Source: Cyanobacteria bacterium UBA6446
GTDB taxonomy: Bacteria > Cyanobacteriota > Vampirovibrionia > Gastranaerophilales > Gastranaerophilaceae
Direction of reading: 5' to 3'
NCBI GenBank assembly: GCA_002438405.1
Contig: DJOE01000020.1
Coordinates: forward strand, 27,735-91,734
Length of the DNA: 64,000 bases
Program-made: the position numbers and the translations under genes
In this document: one piece after another, positions 54,723 through 62,325 of the stretch
How the letters are laid out: each line of letters opens with the position of its first letter
How positions within the stretch are numbered: the stretch's first letter is position 1
The notes under the pieces: model-generated
The model's input: the letters and a program-made list of their open reading frames with translations, nothing else
What the model was told of the DNA's origin: nothing
The model's database searches: none

Positions 54723-55614
54723 AAATCTTAAAACAAACGTAAAAAAACATATTCCAAAAGATTGGTTATGTGAATTAAGAATATTTTACAGGCTGGCAAA
54801 AGAAACATTTAATGATATAAGAAGAACAGGTTGGGTAAATGTTATTATCATTACAACAATGGCTGCAATTCTTATGATTTTTGGTGCTTGCTTTAGAACA
54901 GCGCTTTCTATTTCATCATTTTCAAAAGAACTAGGAAATGCTCTAGAAATATCTGTTTATCTGAAAAATAGTACTGATGCAAAAGAAGTTAAATCCGAAA
55001 TCAGCAAATTTGAGCATGTCGAAAGCATTGAAATTATCCCTAAAGCAGAGTCATGGGGTAAATTGAAAAATGAAATGAGTTTACCAAATATTGATAACCC
55101 ACTTCCTGATACATTACATGTAAAAGTTGATGAACCGGAACATCTTCAAGGTGTTTTTGATAACATAAAACAAATTCATTCTGTGGAAGATATGAGTTAT
55201 GCAAAAGATTTAGCAACAAAAATTGAACTTGTTAACCATGTTGTAAAAACAATCACCCTTGTAGTAATTGCAATTATGGGATTGTTAACAGTAACAATTA
55301 TTAATAATACTATTCAACTTGTAATTCAATCAAGAAAAGAAGAAATCGAAATCATGCGGCTTATGGGTGTAAGTAACTGGTATATTAGATTTCCATTTAT
55401 TATGCAAGGCGCATTTTATGGTTTAACAGGATCACTTATTGCTCTTATACCACTTAAATACATACAAGAAGGACTTATTAATGTTCATAAATTCTTTATG
55501 ATACCATCACCTCCAAATGCTCAAAGTTTAGTTATTATAGTAATGTTCTCAATGAGTATTCTTTTTGGAGCAGTTGGAAGTTTTTGGTGTATAAAAAAAC
55601 ATCTACAGGTGTAA
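54715..55614 (+). CDS. ftsX: cell-division membrane protein FtsX
   Basis: FtsX is the membrane partner of FtsE. Membrane segments are at about residues 38-58 (VNVIIITTMAAILMIFGACF), then three more at 178-200, 225-250 and 268-290. A periplasmic domain lies between the first two. The 299-residue length is normal. The two amidases at 19160 and 22294 may be its hydrolase targets, which is inferred. Confidence 0.94.
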   Translation: MNKNLKTNVKKHIPKDWLCELRIFYRLAKETFNDIRRTGWVNVIIITTMAAILMIFGACFRTALSISSFSKELGNALEISVYLKNSTDAKEVKSEISKFEHVESIEIIPKAESWGKLKNEMSLPNIDNPLPDTLHVKVDEPEHLQGVFDNIKQIHSVEDMSYAKDLATKIELVNHVVKTITLVVIAIMGLLTVTIINNTIQLVIQSRKEEIEIMRLMGVSNWYIRFPFIMQGAFYGLTGSLIALIPLKYIQEGLINVHKFFMIPSPPNAQSLVIIVMFSMSILFGAVGSFWCIKKHLQV

Positions 55615-55617
55615 TTT

Positions 55618-56862
55618 ATGCTCCATGATAATAACAACATACTTCTAATAACCAATTACGAAGAAATCGCAAAATTAGTTTTAGAAAAACTCGTTCTTCT
55701 TAGAGATAACGATAGAATTACTGTTTGTAATTCTCAAAAAATAAAAAAGACGTTGGAAAATTCGTTATGCTGTGTTGTTATTTTACACGAAGATTCAGAA
55801 AATCCGAATGCTACCATTAAATTAATATCAACGATAAAAGAAACCAAACCAAATGCCGAGGTAATTTTATTATTGAATAATGAGAACAAAGATTTAATAT
55901 TAAAAGCCTATGATACTGGAATTTATGATTATTTCTCAACAGAAGCTCCGGATTATGAAATGCTCATAAAAACTATAAATTGTTTCAAACTTCGAACATT
56001 TAAAGACATTGCCAGTAGAAATGAACAGTTTTTATATCAACTCGGAGTTATCGATAGCAAAAACGGACTATATAAATATAATTATTTAAAAGAAATTTTT
56101 ATTGACCTTTCAGATGATTTAAGAATTCAAAATGGTGTATTTGCTATTTTAACACTTGATGACAAAACAAAAACAAAAATTTCTACAAATAGACTTGCAG
56201 GAGCTATCAAGAGTTGTGTAAGACAAGATGATATTGTTGCAACAGCAAGAGGGGGTAAATTTTATCTTATTATTCCTAATATTGATATAGAGGGAACAAA
56301 AGCTGTTATCAAAAAAATTCAAGATAAAATGGGTGAAGATTTTAAAATTCGCTCTGGTCTCTCTAAAATCGGAATTCAATCATTTGAAACATTGGACAAA
56401 AATACCCTAGATAGTTTAACATCTGCAGTTCAAAATGATGTAATGTGTGTTTCATTATCAGATAATCATGGGAATTCTAATTCGTGGCTTGAAGAAGATA
56501 ATAAAACAGAAAAAAGCTTCAAACTTTTTAAAATGGCATTTTCTAAAAAGCTAAATGAAGTTATTACTCCTGTATTTTTTAGATTTCAAAAGGAATGTGA
56601 AACTAAACTAACAAATACAAATGTTAGTCAATATGCAAATAGTATTGAATGTGTTTTTAGCTTAAAGAATGAACTAATTCATAGTGAATTAGTTTTAAGA
56701 TACAACGGTTTTGCAAAAATCAAAATAGAAATCATTCATAGTGGATTAGACAGTGCAGAAAACTCAAAAATAGAACTGCCACTAAGCAAACTTACAGAAA
56801 AAGAGCTATTGAAACTGTTGAAACAACTAAAAGATGAGTATAAGCAATCAGCATACAAATAA
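55618..56862 (+). CDS. degenerate receiver-GGDEF-like protein downstream of ftsX
   Basis: The 414-residue protein begins with a receiver-like fold (NILLITNYEE, residues 1-125) that lacks the phospho-acceptor Asp in its usual setting. A GGDEF-like domain follows (about 130-270), in which the signature is ARGGKFYLIIP and lacks the usual metal and substrate residues. The last 140 residues are novel, with a pattern of charged strands. It is likely not an active cyclase and may bind a nucleotide or protein. It starts three bases after ftsX and may tune division. The assignment is by pattern only. Confidence 0.65.
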   Translation: MLHDNNNILLITNYEEIAKLVLEKLVLLRDNDRITVCNSQKIKKTLENSLCCVVILHEDSENPNATIKLISTIKETKPNAEVILLLNNENKDLILKAYDTGIYDYFSTEAPDYEMLIKTINCFKLRTFKDIASRNEQFLYQLGVIDSKNGLYKYNYLKEIFIDLSDDLRIQNGVFAILTLDDKTKTKISTNRLAGAIKSCVRQDDIVATARGGKFYLIIPNIDIEGTKAVIKKIQDKMGEDFKIRSGLSKIGIQSFETLDKNTLDSLTSAVQNDVMCVSLSDNHGNSNSWLEEDNKTEKSFKLFKMAFSKKLNEVITPVFFRFQKECETKLTNTNVSQYANSIECVFSLKNELIHSELVLRYNGFAKIKIEIIHSGLDSAENSKIELPLSKLTEKELLKLLKQLKDEYKQSAYK

Positions 56863-56873
56863 AGGAGAAGAAA

Positions 56874-57425
56874 ATGTTAAACCCAGAAAAAAGCGCACTA
56901 GTGATAATTGATATTCAAGAAAGATTAGTTCTAGCTTCAAAATATGGAGAAGAAATAGCTAATAATATGACAAAAATTGCCAAAGCTGCAAATATCTTGT
57001 CTATTCCAACAGTAGTAACTGAACAATACCCAAAAGGTTTAGGAAATACTGTTATTCAACTAAAAAATGCTTTAGCTGAAAATACATTCTTAACAGAAAA
57101 AGCATCTTTTTCAGCATTGCTTGAACCTGCATTTAAAGAAAAAATTGAAGAATTAAAAAATGCTGGTATTACGCAAATTGTTATTGGTGGCATTGAAACT
57201 CATATTTGTGTTCTTCAAACAGCAGCAGCATTAATGGAACTTAGCTTTGAAGTTTATGTGGCAAAAGATTGTTGTGCAAGCAGAAATAAAAATGAATATA
57301 AAACAGGCTTAGAACTTTTAAAACAGTATGGAGCTAAAATCACTTGTGTTGAAATCATTCTATTTGAATGGTTAAAGACATCAAAAAATCCTCATTTCAA
57401 AGAAGTTCAAGCTTTGATTAAATAA
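56874..57425 (+). CDS. isochorismatase-family cysteine hydrolase
   Basis: The fold starts with ALVIIDIQERL holding the catalytic Asp. The catalytic Lys sits in TEKASFSAL, and the cysteine nucleophile is in GIETHICVLQT. The length of 183 residues fits the YcaC-type group. The family hydrolyses amides and related bonds, and the exact substrate is unknown. The SD AAAGGAGAAG is strong. It closes the tkt-ftsEX operon and is followed by a terminator. Confidence 0.88.
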   Translation: MLNPEKSALVIIDIQERLVLASKYGEEIANNMTKIAKAANILSIPTVVTEQYPKGLGNTVIQLKNALAENTFLTEKASFSALLEPAFKEKIEELKNAGITQIVIGGIETHICVLQTAAALMELSFEVYVAKDCCASRNKNEYKTGLELLKQYGAKITCVEIILFEWLKTSKNPHFKEVQALIK

Positions 57426-57452
57426 TAAAAATAAAATAATTAAAATTATAAA

Positions 57453-57483
57453 GGGACATAACTTCTAAGTTATGTCTTTTTAT
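57453..57483. terminator. Terminator between isochorismatase and U32 genes
   Basis: GACATAAC (57455-57462) pairs with GTTATGTC (57469-57476), with T-rich sides on both strands, so it can serve both convergent genes. Confidence 0.85.
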
Positions 57484-59249
57484 TTGCTTAATATAACCAT
57501 TTCACAATTTTTACAATCAAATTTTAGCGGATACTTTTTACCTTTTGTATCAACTAAGTATAGTTTTTTTGTTGGTTGTTGGCACAATCCTGCTGCAAAT
57601 TTCAAACAATGTTTTGTGCGCATAAGTTCAACCCCACTTTTTATAGTTAATTGAGATTCTAATGCGGGTTCAAGAACTTCACATTTGCAATTTTCATAAA
57701 AGGTTTTAGCTTCTGTATTGAAAACATTACCTCTATAATCAATTTTTCTATCTGGAAAAACAGCATAATGAATAGGTTTTTGGACATCTTGCTTATAATT
57801 TGCCAAGCGTTCTTTCATTAACAAACTTAACAATTCTCTTCTAGTTTCGTTAATTTTTGCAACGGGAACAAAAGATAAATTATCATCTTCAATATTTACA
57901 GAAGTTGTATAAAAGTCACTATTACCAGTCTTTTTCAACTGATTAAGATAATTTTCCTTTAGCTTTTCAATATTTTTTGGAGTTTCTCCAATTGGTAATT
58001 TCATTGAAACAGTATTATTATTTTCATCAGTAACTATTATACTTCCAGCACTAATTTTAAAAGAAACAGCTATTTTTCTTACAGTTTTAGAATTTTCCAA
58101 AATTCTTTCAAAACTTGAATTAAAATTTCTATATAAAACTAAACCAGACTTAATTCCGTCCATTTTATTAGGATATACTTTATTCCCATCAACTTTGTTA
58201 ACAAGAAAACCAGTCATATCACCATCTTGAACAAAACAAATGCCATCTTGAGGATTTAATTTCGCATCTATTTCAAAATAATTCTTGAAAATTCGCTTAA
58301 CTTTACCTATTTTTTCTCCTCTGGATTTTGGTGACAAGAAATTAAAACATTGCTCTCGACCGTTAAGAAAATAATTTGTGTAACCCCTATTAAATGTTTT
58401 ATAAACATCAGGTTCAAAATCCTCAAATACCTTTCCAGAAGAGGTCCTTTGTGCATATTTATTTATCAAGTTATTATAATAAGCAACAACATTTCTAACA
58501 TAACTAATGTCTTTTAAACGCCCCTCTATTTTAAAGGACTTTACACCACTATTAATAAGATTTTCAATATAATTTGAAGCATTAAAATCCTTTAATGAAA
58601 GTAAATATTTATCTTTTAATATAATTTTACCGGATTCATCAATAAGAGAATATTTTTTTCTACAAGGTTGAGCGCATTCACCTCTATTGGCAGAGCGACC
58701 ACCATTTGCAAATGACAAATAACATTGTCCACTATAAGAAACACACAATGCACCATGAATAAATGTTTCAACTTCGCAGGATACATTTTTGCAAATTTCA
58801 TCAATTTGAGATAGTGAAAGTTCCCTTGCAAGGATAACACGAGTTACCCCTAAAGCATCAAAAAACTTAGCTTTTTCAAGGGTTCTTGTATTACATTGTG
58901 TACTTGCATGTATTACAATAGGAGGAAGTTTTCCATCAATTGCAGCTTTTAACAATCCCATATCCTGAACAATAATTGCGTCAACCCCAATACTATATAG
59001 GTTTTCAACCAATTTAATTGCTTGATTTAATTCTTCATCATTAAGAATTGTATTAATTACAACATGAATTCGAACATAAAATTTATGGGCATAATTAACT
59101 AATTTTTCTAAGTCCGATAAGGAATTCGGAGCATTTTTTCTTGCACCAAATTCATTCGCACCGATATAAATTGCATCTGCACCACTATTGATTGCAGCTA
59201 TTGCCGTTTCTAAATTTTTTGCAGGAGCTAATAATTCTACTTGTTTCAT
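57480..59249 (-). CDS. U32-family peptidase-like protein (RlhA/YdcP-like)
   Basis: The N-terminal barrel opens ELLAPAKNLETAIAAINSGA. The U32 cysteine cluster appears in IHGALCVSYSGQCYLS and RGECAQPCRKKYS. The 589-residue length and the C-terminal extension with two further cysteines match the YdcP/RlhA branch, which takes part in RNA hydroxylation (23S C2501) in E. coli. True peptidase activity in this branch is doubtful. A similar enzyme, TrhP, acts on tRNA. Target here not known. Confidence 0.85.
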   Translation of the reverse strand: MKQVELLAPAKNLETAIAAINSGADAIYIGANEFGARKNAPNSLSDLEKLVNYAHKFYVRIHVVINTILNDEELNQAIKLVENLYSIGVDAIIVQDMGLLKAAIDGKLPPIVIHASTQCNTRTLEKAKFFDALGVTRVILARELSLSQIDEICKNVSCEVETFIHGALCVSYSGQCYLSFANGGRSANRGECAQPCRKKYSLIDESGKIILKDKYLLSLKDFNASNYIENLINSGVKSFKIEGRLKDISYVRNVVAYYNNLINKYAQRTSSGKVFEDFEPDVYKTFNRGYTNYFLNGREQCFNFLSPKSRGEKIGKVKRIFKNYFEIDAKLNPQDGICFVQDGDMTGFLVNKVDGNKVYPNKMDGIKSGLVLYRNFNSSFERILENSKTVRKIAVSFKISAGSIIVTDENNNTVSMKLPIGETPKNIEKLKENYLNQLKKTGNSDFYTTSVNIEDDNLSFVPVAKINETRRELLSLLMKERLANYKQDVQKPIHYAVFPDRKIDYRGNVFNTEAKTFYENCKCEVLEPALESQLTIKSGVELMRTKHCLKFAAGLCQQPTKKLYLVDTKGKKYPLKFDCKNCEMVILSK

Positions 59250-59312
59250 AATGTTATTTTATAACAAACTTATAAAGAAATCGTAATAATAAAGCCTAAA
59301 TTTTACAATTAA

Positions 59313-59321
59313 TGATAAAAT
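59313..59321 (+). promoter_or_regulatory. Extended -10 promoter candidate for rimO
   Basis: TGATAAAAT at 59313-59321 is an extended -10 similar to TGCTAAAAT at 53012-53020, 18 bases upstream of the rimO ATG. No good -35 is seen. Confidence 0.35.
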
Positions 59322-59338
59322 TCAAAAAAGAGGTAAAT

Positions 59339-60646
59339 ATGAAAATAGCACTAATAAACCACGGTTGCGCCAAAAACCTTGTAGATGCAGAACTTATGTT
59401 AGGAATGCTAGACAAGAAAGGGCACCAAATAACACTTGACGACAAAGAAGCAGATATTGTTATTGTAAACACCTGTTCATTTATTCATGATGCAGAGCAA
59501 GAATCTGTTCAAAGCATTTTAGAAATGATTGAAAATGGAAAAAGAGTAATAGTAACCGGTTGTCTTTCTCAAAAATATAATGATGAATTAAAAAAAGCCA
59601 TTCCGGAACTATCAGGAATGGTCGGAACTTCTAATTTAACAGATGTCGTAAAAATTATAGAGGACTTGGAACAAGGAAAGGAATACGAAAGTATCATTTC
59701 TGATAAACCTCATTATTACTATCCTGAAGACACAGCAAGACAACAAATTACAGTTGGAGCGAGTTCTTATTTAAAAATAGGAGAGGGTTGCAATTATAAA
59801 TGTGGTTATTGTATTATCCCAAAACTTAGAGGTCCATATATCTCTCGACCAATCGAAAACATTGTTAAAGAAGCAAAAGAACTTGTAGCTAAAGGAGTTA
59901 CAGAAATTATTCTTATTGCACAAGATACATCTTCTTATGGCATAGATTTATATGGGAAACAAGCTTTACCGGAATTATTGAGAGAACTTAACAAAATAGA
60001 TAATTTATCTTGGATTAGAATTATGTATGCTTATCCAACCCAGATGACTGATGAACTTATTGATGCCATTGCAAGTTTGGACAAAGTAGTAAAATATGTT
60101 GATATTCCATTACAACACTCTCATCCTGAAGTTTTAAAACGAATGAGACGACCTGTTATGGATTATACAAAACTTGTTGAAAAAATAAGAAACAAAATTC
60201 CTAATGTTTCAATCCGAACAACTCTTATCGTTGGATACCCTGGGGAAACAGAGGAAGAATTTGAACACTTATATAATTTTGTTAAGAATGTTAAATTTGA
60301 TAGAATGGGTGCTTTTGAATATTCGAGAGAAAAGGGAACCTATTCTTATGGCTTAAAACCACAAATAGACGACAAAATCAAAAAAGAACGAAGAGATAAA
60401 TTAATGGAATTACAACAAAAAATTTCATTAAAAAATAACCAAAAATATATTGGTTCAACCTTAAAATGTATCGTTGAGGGATATACAGATGATGGAGTTA
60501 TCATATTGCGTTCAGAGCATGATGCACCAGAAATTGATGGAGTTGTTTATGCAACATCAGACAGAGAAGTTATCCCTGGAGATTTAGAAAATGTAAAAAT
60601 CACAAAAGTTGATGAATATGATTTATTTGGAGAAATAGAAGACTAA
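59339..60646 (+). CDS. rimO: ribosomal protein S12 methylthiotransferase
   Basis: RimO attaches a methylthio group to Asp of ribosomal protein S12. The start at ATG 59339 has AGAGG just upstream; an ORF start at 59312 has no site. The UPF0004 domain starts with NHGCAKNLVDAE. The radical SAM cluster is EGCNYKCGYCIIP (near 150), and a C-terminal TRAM domain (about 370-435) closes it. The 435-residue length is normal. It is followed by the flippase at 11 bases. Confidence 0.95.
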   Translation: MKIALINHGCAKNLVDAELMLGMLDKKGHQITLDDKEADIVIVNTCSFIHDAEQESVQSILEMIENGKRVIVTGCLSQKYNDELKKAIPELSGMVGTSNLTDVVKIIEDLEQGKEYESIISDKPHYYYPEDTARQQITVGASSYLKIGEGCNYKCGYCIIPKLRGPYISRPIENIVKEAKELVAKGVTEIILIAQDTSSYGIDLYGKQALPELLRELNKIDNLSWIRIMYAYPTQMTDELIDAIASLDKVVKYVDIPLQHSHPEVLKRMRRPVMDYTKLVEKIRNKIPNVSIRTTLIVGYPGETEEEFEHLYNFVKNVKFDRMGAFEYSREKGTYSYGLKPQIDDKIKKERRDKLMELQQKISLKNNQKYIGSTLKCIVEGYTDDGVIILRSEHDAPEIDGVVYATSDREVIPGDLENVKITKVDEYDLFGEIED

Positions 60647-60657
60647 GAAGAGGAATT

Positions 60658-62109
60658 ATGGAATATATTGAAAATAAAGAATTAGAGGAAAAGGAAGTTA
60701 AAGGCATATTTACAGATATGCTAAAGTATGCACCATCAAAATTGTGCGGAATGCTTGGAAATGTAATTACTGTTCCAATATACACAAGCTTATTTTCGAC
60801 AGAACAATATGGACTTTATACCATATCAATAGCGATGCTATCATTCTTGTGTATTATATTTTCAGACTGGATTGGATTGTCTGGTTTAAGATTTTTCAGA
60901 CACCACCAATTAGAAAAAGATTTACCTAAATATTTAACAACATTAGTTACTTTGTTGACTATCAACATGGTTTTAATGTTTGGCATATCTATTATTTTCA
61001 AAAATAGCTTATACAGTTTCTTCCATGTTCCATTTAAATATTTTATGGCTGTTTTAGTACTAATTATACCTGTTGCCATAAGAGCTTTGTTATCACAGCT
61101 TTTGAGAGCACAACTTAAATCCGTTTCATATACCTTAACAACAATACTAAACCAATTTGCGACAATATTTCTTGCCGTATTCTTTGCAAAATTCTTCAAC
61201 CTAGGTGCAGCATCAATTTTGTTAGGTATGGGTGTATCAATATCACTAATCGATATATTATTACTCTATCAGAGTGAAATTTTAAAGGTTTTCAAGTTCC
61301 AAAAAATCGAGTGGAAATTCATAGTTCCAATAATTAAATACGGAATTCCAATTGCTGCAACTTCACTCAGTGCTTGGATTATAACCCAAAGTAATAAGTT
61401 CATTATGAATAGTATCAGTGGTTTTTCAAAAGCAGCTCTTGTTGGGGTTGGCTATGGATTAACGTTACCTATCTTAATGACACTATTTGCAATGATTACA
61501 GTAGCTGCAATTCCAAGAATTATTAACTTATATGAAGCAAAAATTGATGTTAGACCTGTAATTTCAAAATTCTTGGGCTACTACGTATTGGTTGCATTGC
61601 CCGTTATTACAGTAATGGCGCTATATAGTGTGGAATATACTCAAATATTTGCAAATGCAAAATTTGCAGAAGCTTGTACACTTGTTCCTTATTTTGCATT
61701 TGGAGTATTCTTCCTTGCAATGACAGACTATACTACACTTCAATATCATTTAGCTAATAAAACTCACATTGAATTCATTATTAAATTAATATCAGGGATA
61801 ATAGGAATTATTTTAAATGTAGTTTTAATTCCTAAAATGGGGTTAGTTGGTGTTGGTATTGCTACATTTGCAGCGAATTTCATCTATTTTTTGTTAAGTA
61901 TTGTAATTGTACTTCCACAATTGAATTTAAGTTTTCCTAAAAATACAATACTTAGAATTTTAATTTGCGGAATTCCTACAGGACTTATGATTTATGCAAT
62001 GAAAAATTTTGGAACAATTCCAGCTTCAATACAAATGATTGTTTCTCTTGTATTTTTCTATGTATTGTATGTTATAATTAAGTTAAAAGTACTTAAAGCA
62101 TCTGATTAA
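60658..62109 (+). CDS. polysaccharide/oligosaccharide flippase (Wzx/MATE-like)
   Basis: The 483-residue protein has about 12-14 membrane helices, such as residues 38-60 (NVITVPIYTSLFSTEQYGLY is the loop entering the first repeat), 86-110 and the last at 460-478. This is typical of polysaccharide_synt proteins that flip lipid-linked glycans. GVYGxG-like motifs of peptidoglycan flippases are not evident. The SD AGAGGA supports the start. It may act with the glycosyltransferase at 41882-42835, which is inferred. Confidence 0.88.
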   Translation: MEYIENKELEEKEVKGIFTDMLKYAPSKLCGMLGNVITVPIYTSLFSTEQYGLYTISIAMLSFLCIIFSDWIGLSGLRFFRHHQLEKDLPKYLTTLVTLLTINMVLMFGISIIFKNSLYSFFHVPFKYFMAVLVLIIPVAIRALLSQLLRAQLKSVSYTLTTILNQFATIFLAVFFAKFFNLGAASILLGMGVSISLIDILLLYQSEILKVFKFQKIEWKFIVPIIKYGIPIAATSLSAWIITQSNKFIMNSISGFSKAALVGVGYGLTLPILMTLFAMITVAAIPRIINLYEAKIDVRPVISKFLGYYVLVALPVITVMALYSVEYTQIFANAKFAEACTLVPYFAFGVFFLAMTDYTTLQYHLANKTHIEFIIKLISGIIGIILNVVLIPKMGLVGVGIATFAANFIYFLLSIVIVLPQLNLSFPKNTILRILICGIPTGLMIYAMKNFGTIPASIQMIVSLVFFYVLYVIIKLKVLKASD

Positions 62110-62152
62110 TAAAACTTAATATATACCAAATAGATAGCAATTTTATATATTC

Positions 62153-62224
62153 ATGGTCGTTATTAATACTATAAGCATAACATGGGTGAAGCATGGCTTA
62201 AAAAAAAGTAATAATTACGACCAT
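62153..62224. repeat. Long inverted repeat, 17-base arms, upstream of the adhesin gene
   Basis: ATGGTCGTTATTAATAC (62153-62169) and GTAATAATTACGACCAT (62208-62224) are nearly perfect complements, with mismatches only in the middle. The 38-nt loop can form further stems: TAAGC/GCTTA and CATG/CATG. It may be the flippase terminator, an operator or a structured RNA. It ends just before the predicted adhesin promoter. Confidence 0.6.
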
Positions 62225-62237
62225 TTTATTATGCTCT

Positions 62238-62246
62238 TGTTACAAT
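62238..62246 (+). promoter_or_regulatory. Extended -10 promoter of the adhesin gene
   Basis: TGTTACAAT (62238-62246) fits an extended -10 (TG-N-TACAAT). The inverted repeat's right arm lies where a -35 would be. The leader to the ATG at 62326 is about 73 bases. Confidence 0.5.
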
Positions 62247-62325
62247 AGAAGAATAAAGGATTCATTCTATTACATTTACTTATCGATAATATTAAATTTA
62301 TAACGTTATGAAAGGATTTTACCAG

